From: Sweltsa coloradensis
Taxonomy: Eukaryota; Arthropoda; Insecta; Plecoptera; Chloroperlidae
DNA length: 64,000 nucleotides
Assembly: GCA_024449915.1 (NCBI GenBank)
Contig: JAMZAV010001732.1
Coordinates: forward strand, 62,001 to 126,000
Direction: 5' to 3'
A model generated the notes under the pieces. The model saw only the letters and a program-made list of their open reading frames with translations. It did no database searches and was not told the DNA's origin. A program made the position numbers and the translations under genes. Shown in pieces: positions 35,101 to 42,603 of the stretch; the first letter of the stretch is position 1; the number at the start of each line of letters is the position of its first letter.

Positions 35101-38100
35101 GGGAACCGATACGGTTTACAGGTGAGCTATGCACTTTCACAAGCAGGGACATTCCAACTCATTCAAAGTTCACTGCAGAAACTTTATCTTGAGACATTTA
35201 TTAAACCGGGATCAAGGCCAGTTGGTCGTGAATGTTTTTAGGTTTATCAACATAAGCGTCACCACCACAAAACATTTTTGAATATTCGAGCACTGCTGTA
35301 TTCACAACAATGTTGTAAAAAAAAGAGATCTTCCTTGTTTTCGTTGTTCATACTTGAGTGTATCAGTATCCTCCCAAGCGAGCTGCCTTACCCTTGCTAA
35401 TAGGACATTTGCACATATTGATGGAGAACTGAACTTTGGCCATTCACAGAGAACCGTGGCTCTTGTGCCCTGGCTGACCTCCCAGTCAGTGCTGATATCC
35501 TGCTCATTGGCAGGCGAGACAATTTACTGCAGACAACCACAGCAGATAGGTGGTGAGACTGACTGTGTTTCTTGTTTATAATAGCTGTTCCAGTTTCAAT
35601 AGTTTCAACTACAATGTGTCCTCCGCTGACTTCCCAAGATGTGAACATATCCTGCTTCTATGCAGGCGAGAGAGTAAACTGCAGCCAACCACATCCGATA
35701 GCGACTGAGGCTCGCCTGACTTGCAAGCCAGGGTTTGTGGTTCCTACTAGTGTCAGCTATAGGAAGGTCACCTGTCTCAGAAACGGCCAGTGGAACCGTC
35801 CAGTCTTCATGTGCGATCCAGGTTTGTGTTACAAGAGAACGCCTTTACATTTTTTCATTTTGTAGTTGATAGAAATGAATCTGTGAAAATAAAGAGAGTA
35901 GGTTCACAAAAACATAAAGCAAAACTGTTGGTTACCACAGCTGATAGGTGGTGAGACTGACTGTGTTTCTTGTTTATAATAGCTGTTCCAGTTTCAATAG
36001 TTTCAACTACAATGTGTCCTCCGCTGACTTCCCAAGATGTGAACATATCCTGCTTCTATGCAGGCGAAAGAGTAAACTGCAGCCAACTACATCCGATAGC
36101 GACTGAGGCTCGCCTCGCTTGCAAGCCAGGGTTTGTGGCTCCTACTAGTGTCAGCTATAGGAAGGTCACCTGTCTCAGAAGTGGCCAGTGGAACCGTCCA
36201 GTCTTCACTTGCTATCCAGGTTTGTGTTTACATGTGAAGGCCTTTACATGTTTTCATTTTTAGTTGATAATAAGATATAGAATTTGTTAACCACAATGTT
36301 GAAAATTTCCTGGGCACGTCTGTACAAAAACGTCAATGGAAATTATTTGTACTTAATATCATGTTTAAATCAAATTTAAAATCATGATAGAATTATTGGA
36401 AGAAAACGGATAACATTATGCCATGTGATGTATTTTCCACCACCCTGGGATCGCTAGACGTGTGCATGTTATGTCTTCAGCTTACAAGTTTAAAAAATCA
36501 ATTAATTCTGATTATATTGCATATCTGAAATTAAGAAGCTTACGTATGCCTCTATAGCAAGACCATTATTATACGGAATCTGACATTCTCACAACTGTGC
36601 TGCTTTTATCATTTGCTACATATCTAGTCTACATACAATATGATGTATTCACATATTTACTATACCCCATACTACAAATTAATTAGTTTGTAAACCAAAT
36701 ATCATTAAACTGTGAAATTGACTTTGTACACCAAAAATGTGATTCTATAACTAGGAAACGCTCAGTTGGACGCGTTGATAAGTGAGCACGTGCTATAGCT
36801 AGACCCACATTGCACATTTTTTTAATTTTAAAATTTGCGACGTTCGCTGTCCACGGGGCCATGTTTTCAATATTATTTATTATTGGCAAGGTATTTGGGT
36901 AAACCTGTGGGTAAACCTTTACTTTGTGGATAAAATCCACCGCCATCTAGAGGACCTTGACATCATTTCCTTGGGAAAACTATTTTAACTCTTTGGTAAC
37001 AAATAATACACTGCTTCCTCGATAGTATTTTGATTACTTCTAGGTGGCAGTGCACAGTGGCCAGAAACCTTGTTCGACTTTTCGTTGCCATGACAACGTT
37101 ACTTTTGTAAAATGTAATTTCCATCTACACTACTTATCAGATCAAAATAAAATTAACATATTCGTGACCGGACGAACATTCTAAATGATTTGGCCACCTC
37201 AGATTTTGTTGCCGTTTAGTTTGAAAAAAAAATTGATTAACTTTAATGTAACTTTGTAACTTTTTTAATGATTTTGCCACAAAACTAATGGCATTCAATC
37301 CAGATCGAAGCTTGCGGATGGTCCAAATTTCAACTTGATCCGAACCTCCGTTCGAACCATTGATATTAAACAAATATTGTAGGCTAGATACGCAGTCTCC
37401 AATACCTCCGCACAGGCGCGAGCGTAGCAAATTGAAGAGTCAATCTGCCGTCAACAAAATGGCGATCTGGCGTTTTAATTTATGCTTTTTTAATGCATTT
37501 AAGTATTTTACTGGATTGTTTGATATGGTTTTAGCTTGTGCAGCATGATAATGAACAAACAGAAACAATAAGAAGTTATTGCATAAGGGAAATCTCACCT
37601 GTCAACCTGGCGGCAATCTTGAGAACTATTTGGGCTACAAATCGCTCCCATTTGATTAACATGCAAACTTCCATATTCAAGATGGCTTCAAATTGTCACA
37701 GAAATAGATTAATGACTGCTGATCTAGCCTACAATAGGTGTTTAATATCTATGGTTCGAACGTTATAGTGAGACATACAAACAAACAAAAACAAAAAAAA
37801 TGTGACTGTTTTTTCCGGCAGAGTCAAATGGAAACGCTCGCTTAATAACCTTAAATCAATGCAGCCTTAGCATCATTATCAAATAGTCGCCCTTGCAAAT
37901 AAAACACTCAAGCATCGATAGCAATGTAGAATACCAGGCGTACACTCTAACATTAAACTCATTTAGAATCTACTTGTATTAGTACGGTGATTCGTGTCTA
38001 TCCCCAGACTGCGGGCGACGCAACACCAACGCTGGCGCTACGCTCATCTCCGGGGGGCAGGTAGCCAAGGTCGGGGAGTTCCCCTGGCATGTTGGGATCT

Positions 38101-41100
38101 ACGAGGTGAAGCCAGGCTCTGGAAATACAGATCAGATCTGCGGAGGAACCTTAATCAAACCTCAAGTGGTTGTGTCTGGTAAGAGAGAAAGATTGAGGCG
38201 GAGCGAGTCTTACTAATGCTTTCATTCACCTTGTTACACCAGGAAGCTAGTTTAGATCGTGAAGGTCCCGTCCACCACGCCTGAGCTGCCTCCGTCAAGG
38301 AGTAGAGTAGCAGTTTCATTTCAACCCTGAAGAACTTTGAAGACATCACTTATTACCCAACATTATTTGCCGTTACTCCTCCCCTCCTACCCACAATAAT
38401 TGGATGAGCGTAGCGAAGACTTCAATTTCACTGACCCCCAAAAAATTTAACTCCAATGTTTTTTTGTTTGTTTTTTTTTTGTTTTTCTGTCTGTTTGTTC
38501 GCTCTCTACCGGGCAAACGGCATATGCGATCTTGATGAAAATTTGAGGGGACCTTCGTTTTCTCTGAACTTAGACTTGCTACGTTTTTGGGTACAATCGA
38601 AGAAATATTTCTCATGAATATAGTACTTTTACGATTTTTTTCGATTTTTAGTGCGATATTTTCGTCACATTTGGGTCGATTCTGACCAAACGGGTGGGGC
38701 TACAACGTTCATATTTCACATGAACTTTAGGATTATGGTGATGTAGTACCTTTTTAAACAAAAAGCTGAAAAAGTTAGCTAGAACCCATATAAATAAAGG
38801 TTTTAATATGAGTTTTTCGATTTTTAGTTCGATATTTTCGTCACATTTGGGCCGATTCTGACCAAACGGGTAGGGCTACAACGTTCATATTTCACATGGA
38901 CATTGAGGTTATGGTGATGAAGTACCTTTTAAAATAAAAAGCTGAGAAAGTTATCTAGAATCCATAGAAATAAAGGTTTTAAATATGAGTTTTTCGATTT
39001 TTAGTGCGATATTTTCGTCGCATTTGGACCGATTGTGACCAAACGGGTGGGGCTACAACGTTCATATTTCACATGGACATTAAGGTTATGGTGATGTAGT
39101 ACCTTTTGAAAGAAAAAGTTGAAAAAGTTAGCTAGAATCTATAGAAATAAAGGTTTTAATATGAGTTTTTTTACTTTAAGTGCGATATTTTCGTCACATT
39201 TAGGCCGATTTTGACCAAACGGGTGGGGCAACAACGTTCATATTTCACATGGACATTACGGTTATGGTGATGTAGTACCTTTTGTAAGAAACAGTTGCAA
39301 AAGTTGACAAAGTTAGCCAGAATGCATAGAAATAAAGGTTTTAAAATGTGTTTTTTGAGGTTTATAATAACAAATAACAAGAAACAATTGAAACTTGACA
39401 ACAGTCACCTACAATGCATTCACAAAGCACTTGCAAAGGAAAAGTGGTCCCACGCAAACTAAAAACTTACAAAAACGCTCATCCATCAACGCGGCGGGAC
39501 TTTAGCGTTTTCCTAGTAACTATCATTTATAATTAAACATTTACATTTCCCCAGTCCCCTCCTTTACCACCACCACCGTTCACCACGCAAACAAAGCTCT
39601 TAAGGCAGTGTTCTCCCCAGAAAAAAATGATAGCTGGGTATTCCACAAACATTGCCGGGTAGGGCCAAAAATAGTGGGGGTCCAGGGGCTTGCCCCCGGA
39701 AAAAATTTGAAATCCTAGATTCGATTTGGTGAGTTTTAGAGGTTTTTGAAGCCCTTTTAAAGCAGCTTACTTTAGTTGGTTTAGTGGTATGAACATTTCA
39801 AATTTGATTGAAATCATAGTCTAAGCCTATTTTCTCCTTTGTAATGTAGGCTATGTGAATTACTGTAGTACTATTGCTACAATGAGTACAATAAGCCCTT
39901 ATAAAGGTGATAATGTTATTCTTTCTAAGTGTTTATTATCTAAGATTTGTAGGTTTACAATTACTACAACTTGAAACATAGTTGTATTTGATGACTTCAT
40001 TTCTATTACTTTAAAATTCGTCCTAGCAATCAATTTAAATTGGAAAATTGCTAACATTGTTCACTTGTGTGTGCTCCTTGTGTGCAGTGAATGTTCACAA
40101 TCATAGCGATGATTGTCATTTTGCCAACTTATGGTTCTCAGCGAGATTTGTCTCCACGATTTCGTTTACAATCTGCGCTGCAGTTTAGAGATGGGACATT
40201 TAAACGTTTGGTGGACGGTTAGAATTTATTAAAGTCGCAAATCGTTTAGTAAAAAAAAAAAAAAAAAATTTTTTTTTTTTTTTTTTTGCCGGGCGGTAGG
40301 GAATTATTGCCGGGCGGCCCGCCCGGCGGTCCGGGCCTGGGGAGAACACTGTTAAGGTATAAGTTGTATCAAATTAATTGTCCCTCCTTTTGAACATCTT
40401 CAAAATCTTCATTATTTTTCATTTGCTGTTATCAGTTATTTCAAAATCAAGTAAAAGAAATAACTGATAGTTAATGTCTTCTGTCGCTCATGCTTGTGCA
40501 TACCATTTATATTTATACTTTACACACTCACTAACACAATCATTCACTAAAATATACATACAATACACGCGTACATTCATGTTTATATCATTTTAATAGT
40601 CATCTTTGGGTACGTTCCGAATGATGCTCCCACGCGCCCACAACACCCAGACATGCCCAAGATACCCGAGGTTTAACATTGGGCATTACGGGCGTTGTGA
40701 TGGCGGCGGTGTTTACGGAATGCTTTGGGCACGCCCAAGCTGAAAGTTAGCATCATTCGGAACGTACCCTTTATGTAACTAGTTTCATATTGTATTGTAT
40801 TGTTATGGTTTGGGCAACTGTTTTTGTGGGAAGTGTGTTCTGTTTAATGTGGCACAAATTAATAAATGGTCCACTACATCAGGTAGTGGAAAACAATAAA
40901 CCACTTTCCCATGCAGTTGCAGGTTTTGCAGCCATTTAAAAAGGGTCGAAATAATATTTAAGTATTATAGAGTCCCTCTCTTGACTGCTTTGCCTGTGTG
41001 TGGCAGAGGGTGGGGTTTGTAAAGTGGGGAAGAAATTTCGTCACCTGTGAATCAACCCCTCGGACGTGGATTTGAGTATACTGTGAAGTACGAATTATAA

Positions 41101-42307
41101 CATTTAAAATGGAAGAATGATGTTATTCAAATTAACATCAACATCAAACATCAAATATTATTTGTACAAAGCAGATCTTTATCACTCTGGTTATTATATT
41201 TTTAGGTAGTTTGTGTATTTATAATTTTGATGGGTGATGTAATAAAATACAAGTCACAACTAAATGATTAATTGCGTCAATGTGTTCAATATTTCAGCCG
41301 CTCACTGTTTTTGGAATGAGTCAGCGCAGGAGAAGAAGGCAGCCAGTCGGTACAGGATGGCTGCTGGCAAGCTCCTCCGCGCCTGGGATGACCCCGACAC
41401 TTCGGTACAGAGGAGGAACGTCTCCGACATTGTTATACACGACACGTTCCGAGGACGAGACGCGGACTTCGTCTACGACATCAGTCTGCTTCATCTAGAG
41501 TCTCCGTTTGTCATCAACCTTAAGATAAACCTGATCTGCGTTGATTGGGACAACCATCTGGAGCGATACCAACTCACAGTTGGATCTGTAGGCGTTGTAA
41601 GTAGGCTTTGTGTATTCTCATCAGGAACATATTTAATATGATGTATAGAAACAGGAGAAAGTGCTTAGAACCTGAAGCCCGGTCGGCTATGTAACTTAGT
41701 GACAACGCCACAACTTGCGTACACATTTTACTTTACACAGTTTCGGGGAGTATACTTTCCTACGTACCAGCTGATGATGAGGTAGGGACAGGTTTTAGTG
41801 TCCCGCGATTTCAACTCATTTCATCTGAACGATGATTTTTTACGTTGTTGACTTTAAACTCCAATGGCAACGATTCGCGTAACATATTGGCCAGTTCTTG
41901 TAACAGACTGAGTGGACGATGTGACAGATGTGTGTCCCTTGTTTCAGGTGGCTGGTTGGGGTGTTACTGAGGAGGGAAAGCTGAGTGACTCCTTAAAGTA
42001 CCTGGACCTGCCTTACGTGCCTTCAAGCACATGTATTGACTCGATCCCACCACATCAGAAGAGGCTCCTGGGCACGGACAAGATCTGCGCTGGTTATGTG
42101 AACCAGAGATTGAGCGTCTGCGGGGGAGACTCGGGTGGTGGGCTCGTGTTCCTCCACCCTAGCTCTGACAAGTATTACCTGCGAGGAGTGGTCAGCATCG
42201 CCTTCAAACCCTTTGAAGACAGATCCCCCTGCTTCTCCCAGCTCTACACGGCATTTACCTTGGTTTCACAGTATGTCCCTTGGATTCAAGAAAATGATCT
42301 TGTGTAG
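21658..42307 (+). CDS. Secreted Ig-CCP-serine protease (12-exon gene model)
   Basis: Assembled from splice sites: 21658-21709, 22907-23266, 24542-24868, 26560-26868, 27768-28136, [32336-32657], 34807-35121, 35585-35821, 35983-36219, 38008-38178, 41298-41596, 41948-42307. Each junction has GT-AG ends. All introns are phase 1 except the last, which is phase 0. Omitting 32336-32657 gives an open 3036-nt frame (1011 residues): signal peptide, Ig A1-B1-C1, A2-C2, two CCPs, then a 276-residue S1-family protease from ~736. Using a cryptic acceptor at 32375 adds 94 residues. His, Asp and Ser of the triad are present, as are several N-glycosylation sequons. No transmembrane segment is seen after the signal peptide. 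By family knowledge, Ig and CCP modules bind ligands and S1 proteases cut a partner; a soluble immune-recognition protease is my inference. It could instead be a developmental or haemostatic protease. Confidence 0.8.
22235..22650 (+). repeat. Repeat T, copy 1 (possible THAP N-terminus remnant)
   Basis: Lies in the first intron of the Ig-protease gene. MVLACAAWECTNRNNKKILH then a stop. The M-V--CAA--CTNR start is typical of THAP proteins, but the remaining zinc ligands and HFP segment are not readable. See the 37.4 kb copy. Confidence 0.45.
22907..23266 (+). CDS. Exon 2: Ig-like domain A1 (V-type)
   Basis: A 360-nt phase 1-1 exon after CTTGTCTCCAG, ending before GTGAGT. Reads RVASFNLTIRPDHV..., then VTFTCSADVALAGCQVRWW, GAGDCGVSLQV and WMVACRVR. 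TC and VAC are the canonical B-F strand cysteines; AGC and GDC make a probable second disulfide. The pattern W-W after C and D-CGV-L-V is that of a V-type Ig fold. There is one sequon (NLT). The GC-rich exon stands out sharply from the AT-rich introns. The copy at 27768 is nearly identical in the core. Confidence 0.85.
23625..24110. repeat. Intron foldback repeat H, copy 1
   Basis: AAACTGGTTTAAACTGGC... with a CACACCCCGTCCGAGGTGTT block and GGTGTCAATCG at left, then the inverse (GGTTGACTCCATCGTGTTAG, CACCTCTGACGGGATATGTG) at right. The same unit occurs in the IgB-IgC intron (25.49 kb) and in both introns of the second module (31.5 and 33.68 kb). Confidence 0.7.
24140..24270 (-). repeat. Truncated tRNA-like hairpin repeat
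   Basis: Matches the 7.08-7.32 kb element (TTTCTCGATTTGGTTAGTTGGGAAACACTCCCG, given in two parts here, then GCCCCAACCGGGATTCGAAC). Only one half of the tRNA-like part is present. Confidence 0.6.
24542..24868 (+). CDS. Exon 3: Ig-like domain B1 lacking the canonical disulfide
   Basis: A 327-nt phase 1-1 exon after CCTCGTTACAG. Reads NNLHLSTTLTPTEQVVLPGG, then EARFMLKAGKPLSLCRFNLP, LQSGECGLTLTNISKADNG and RAYIW. Aligned with domain A, the B-strand Cys is Leu (FML for FTC) and the F-strand Cys is Tyr/Ile (RAYIW for VACRV), while the second pair (SLC and GEC) is kept. LTLTN-SKAD-G is the usual Ig E-F turn. There is one sequon (NIS). The Ig assignment rests on this alignment and on exon layout. 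Confidence 0.8.
24952..25214. mobile_element. MITE M1, copy 1 (~250 bp)
   Basis: Ends are CTTGCTCCAACGAAAGAATG and CATTCTTTCGTTGGGACCAC, imperfect terminal inverted repeats, flanked by TATA on both sides. The homologous intron of module 2 (~32.7 kb) lacks it, so it is a true insertion. A second copy with the same flanking TATA lies at 42718-42970. No coding capacity; a TA- or TATA-targeting DNA transposon derivative. Confidence 0.8.
25490..25850. repeat. Intron repeat H, copy 2
   Basis: Partial copy of the 23.6 kb unit: AGTTCAAACTGGCACCAG, GATACGGGATTGACCGCC and GGTGTCAACTGATTTGC occur in the same order. Confidence 0.6.
26560..26868 (+). CDS. Exon 4: Ig-like domain C1 (C2-type)
   Basis: A 309-nt phase 1-1 exon after GTTGCTTCAG. 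Reads RRPTAPTLQLVYTRDNV, then TATCEVQESRPVANMSWVLG, WPWMTG, TLTLELQPQHNGKDLKCVVS and HVTLAQPLVVRK. One canonical Cys pair (TATC and KCVVSH) and W after the first Cys give a C2-set Ig domain resembling the second domains of CD80-like proteins. There are two sequons (NVT, NMS). Confidence 0.82.
27190..27400 (+). pseudogene. Decayed CCP exon, end of module 1
   Basis: LTSQSVLISCSLAGEAVNC then RQPQQIGGE corresponds to the first half of the CCP exons at 35.6 kb, but it runs into the intron-like TTCTTGTTTATAATAG. A second partial start (VSTTMCEPLTINVKCE) follows, and neither reaches the conserved GQWN and final Cys. It has no in-frame phase-1 acceptor. Its equivalent in module 2 is at 35.43-35.58 kb. 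Confidence 0.65.
27768..28136 (+). CDS. Exon 5: Ig-like domain A2
   Basis: A 369-nt phase 1-1 exon, paralogue of exon 2. The two share a nearly identical core (SADVALAGCQVRWW, KAGPLLELSRGPQSQADPAH, GYSYSGRGLGAGDCGV) with all four cysteines. Differences cluster in RVFEAAK versus NAGWAAQ, a 3-residue insertion (NEGD region) and TGGKL versus DGWKH. The NLT sequon of A1 is lost. Confidence 0.85.
28279..29000. mobile_element. 722-bp TIR element with 8-bp target duplication
   Basis: Flanked by GGGCAGTC at 28271-28278 and 29001-29008. Terminal inverted repeats include TCTCCGAAGCCCCACTCTCC at left and its inverse at right, and continue as subterminal inverted sequence to ~28380 and ~28852. The homologous site in module 1 (23387-23420) has a single GGGCAGTC and no element. 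No protein is encoded. The 8-bp duplication fits hAT or P superfamily activity. A GGTTA array fills part of the interior. Confidence 0.88.
28500..28636 (+). repeat. GGTTA (TTAGG-type) array inside the 722-bp element
   Basis: About 25 imperfect units of GGTTA with GGGTT and AGTTT variants. It equals the arthropod telomere word, but it is imperfect and lies within a transposable element, so it is not a telomere and is weak taxonomic evidence. Confidence 0.85.
29569..31296 (+). mobile_element. 1.73-kb TIR element carrying a THAP-like exon
   Basis: Ends are CAATAGGGAACTAGCCTT and its exact 18-base inverse, AAGGCTAGTTCCCTATTG. The interior holds the THAP-like fragment at 30.3 kb and a CCTAGG-rich palindromic stretch near 30.02-30.15 kb. 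No clear target-site duplication. THAP plus TIR suggests descent from a THAP-containing DNA transposon such as a P-like element; the catalytic region is absent. Confidence 0.7.
30317..30487 (+). pseudogene. THAP-type zinc finger fragment, frameshifted
   Basis: One frame gives KGYHCRNTGEDHFIHVPKEP; after a one-base shift near 30385 the next gives RQKELFKAAARECFEED and LYCCEDHFDAS, then a possible donor GTAAAT. The HVPK..., basic/aromatic middle and CCEDHF ending are the THAP C2CH signature order. The first CxxC half would be in an earlier exon that I do not see. Confidence 0.5.
31500..32010. repeat. Intron foldback repeat H, copy 3
   Basis: Module 2 counterpart of the 23.6 kb unit: GTGTCAACCATTTTGC at left and GGTTGACACCATCGTGTTCA with CACCTCGGACGGG at right. 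Confidence 0.7.
32099..32177 (+). repeat. (CGT)n(TTG)n microsatellite, expanded in module 2
   Basis: About 7 CGT and about 16 TTG units. The homologous place in module 1 (24361-24378) has only about five TTG-type units, so the array grew after the duplication. Confidence 0.85.
32336..32657 (+). CDS. Exon 6: Ig-like domain B2, out of frame at the conserved acceptor
   Basis: Paralogue of exon 3: EQVVLPGGEARFMLKAGTPL, NVCKFTLPSG, LQSGDCGLTLTNVSEADNG, RGYMRSHTDKYDHRYTALVV, then donor GTGAGT. Like B1 it keeps only the second Cys pair. From the conserved acceptor (CCTCGTTACAG at 32335) the exon is 322 nt, not a multiple of three: a GAGA insertion in CAGAGAGAGCAG shifts the frame. An AG at 32374-32375 restores frame with a 282-nt exon but has no good pyrimidine tract. 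Skipping also keeps frame. I left it out of the core model. Confidence 0.6.
32979..33668 (+). mobile_element. LINE 3' fragment in the B2-C2 intron
   Basis: Contains MPRRLELTQKSQDFLGAKIYN, then LPKHITNIEKTCDFRNTLKN and a stop at 33416, the usual end of a jockey/CR1-like reverse transcriptase ORF (F-GAKIYN-LP-I...F---LK-FL). It ends AATAAAGAGCTGAACCGAAC with ACTGA repeats. Module 1 lacks it at ~25.47 kb, so it inserted after the duplication. Confidence 0.72.
33680..34100. repeat. Intron repeat H, copy 4
   Basis: ACTGGTTCAAACTAGC, CACACACCCCGTCCCAGGTG and GATGGTGTTAACCGATT in the same order as the other three copies. Confidence 0.6.
34807..35121 (+). CDS. Exon 7: Ig-like domain C2copy (second C2-type domain)
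   Basis: A 315-nt phase 1-1 exon, paralogue of exon 4: RPTAPTLRLVYTGDNVTATC, ESRPVANISWVLGDAVI, WRWPWMTEAIKQTLTLQLQP and KVLKCVVSHVALAQPLVV. The Cys pair and both sequons are kept. It differs from C1 by a short insertion (DDTQAT region) and scattered changes. Donor GTGAGC. Confidence 0.82.
35425..35578 (+). pseudogene. Decayed half CCP exon, end of module 2
   Basis: WLTSQSVLISCSLAGETIYC and RQPQQIGGETDC match the start of the neighbouring CCP exons, but the reading hits the stop in CTTGTTTATAATAG, which serves as the acceptor of the next exon. No frame-compatible acceptor. Very similar to the relic in module 1, so it was broken before the duplication. Confidence 0.65.
35585..35821 (+). CDS. 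Exon 8: CCP/sushi domain 1
   Basis: A 237-nt phase 1-1 exon. AVPVSIVSTTMCPPLTSQDV, NISCFYAGERVNCSQPHP, ARLTCKPGFVVPTSVSYRKV and TCLRNGQWNRPVFMC. The four standard CCP cysteines (MC, LTC-KPGF, VTC, FMC) and G-W are present, plus an extra pair (ISC, VNC), giving a six-cysteine CCP. One sequon (NIS). CCPs bind proteins and surfaces in complement and in arthropod clotting/immune proteases. Confidence 0.88.
35983..36219 (+). CDS. Exon 9: CCP/sushi domain 2
   Basis: A 237-nt tandem copy of exon 8 together with its 3' flank and acceptor. The two differ in eight codons, six of them amino-acid changing (P/L, T/A, V/A, N/S, M/T, D/Y). All six cysteines are kept. The ~398-bp spacing and matching flanks (GGTGGTGAGACTGACTGTGT before each) show a recent local duplication. 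Confidence 0.88.
37370..37770 (+). repeat. Repeat T, copy 2 (possible THAP N-terminus remnant)
   Basis: Matches 22235-22650 over most of its length. Both contain ATGGT(G/T)TTAGCTTGTGCAGC, which reads MVLACAA, followed in the 22 kb copy by WECTNRNNKK, resembling the N-terminal start of a THAP domain. Here stops follow at once. Neither can be coding as it stands. Confidence 0.5.
38008..38178 (+). CDS. Exon 10: protease activation region
   Basis: A 171-nt phase 1-1 exon after TGTCTATCCCCAG. DCGRRNTNAGATL, then ISGGQVAKVGEFPWHVGIY and QICGGTLIKPQVVVS. ISGG is the new N-terminus after activation (usually IVGG). The residue before it is Leu, not Arg or Lys. The first Cys pairs with the one in LIC of exon 11 (Cys1-Cys122), keeping the protease tied to its regulatory chain. 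ICGG is Cys42. Confidence 0.85.
38400..39516 (+). mobile_element. Helentron-like element, family B copy 2 (four internal units)
   Basis: Starts TTGGATGAGCGTAGCGAAGA and ends CTCATCCATCAACGCGGCGG, GCGTTTTCCTAG. Inside, a ~176-bp unit beginning TTTTTAGTGCGATATTTTCG recurs at ~38.64, 38.82, 39.00 and 39.17 kb. It is inserted within the intron after the activation exon. Confidence 0.75.
39606..40351. mobile_element. 746-bp hAT-like non-autonomous element
   Basis: Ends are CAGTGTTCTCCCCAG and its inverse CTGGGGAGAACACTG, with TTAAGG on both outer sides (39600-39605, 40352-40357). CAGTG termini are typical of hAT, although hAT normally makes 8-bp duplications. The right part holds an A-run/T-run hairpin (~40253-40288) and a GC-rich GCCGGGCGG palindrome. 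No transposase. Confidence 0.75.
40608..40769. mobile_element. 162-bp MITE
   Basis: Terminal inverted repeats GGGTACGTTCCGAATGATGC and its inverse, flanked by TTT on each side. GGG start and 3-bp target fit PIF/Harbinger type, which I hold loosely. Confidence 0.7.
41298..41596 (+). CDS. Exon 11: protease His and Asp region
   Basis: A 299-nt exon after GTTCAATATTTCAG, entering in phase 1 and leaving in phase 0 at GTAAGT. AAHCFWNESAQEKKAAS gives catalytic His57; DFVYDISLLHLESP gives catalytic Asp102; INLICVDWD carries Cys122. The Cys42-Cys58 loop is complete. One sequon (NVS). Confidence 0.9.
41948..42307 (+). CDS. Exon 12: protease Ser region and C-terminus
   Basis: VAGWGVTEEGKLSDSLKYLD, STC, KICAGY, LSVCGGDSGGGLVF, GVVSIAFKPFEDRSPC and a C-terminal VSQYVPWIQENDLV. 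Catalytic Ser195 is in GDSGG. Counting back, residue 189 is Ser, not trypsin's Asp. Residues 214-216 read SIA instead of SWG, and the 226 position aligns to Gln. Cys168-182 and Cys191-220 are present; the 136-201 pair is absent. The stop is TAG at 42305-42307. Confidence 0.9.
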   Translation: MAGWGVTEEGKLSDSLKYLDLPYVPSSTCIDSIPPHQKRLLGTDKICAGYVNQRLSVCGGDSGGGLVFLHPSSDKYYLRGVVSIAFKPFEDRSPCFSQLYTAFTLVSQYVPWIQENDLV

Positions 42308-42603
42308 ACATTGATAACTTTGACATTTACATTATTTTATGTTTTATGTTTGTTTGTTTTTGTTTACGTTTAGGGGACTACCTAGTTTTGCCATGGTTTA
42401 CATTAAAGATTTATTCATATTTTCATTTCAGGTAGTGTGTATTGATTAAAATTCATTTTTTTAAAGGAAACACTAATTTTTGTTAATGCCCAGTAAATGT
42501 TTTCCCGCTTCCTCATTATACCTTTGTATTGATGACTTCTATGTTGCCTCTTTGAGCCATCATCTTTGTATGAAGGTTATATTTTACCGGTCATTGTTTT
42601 GAA

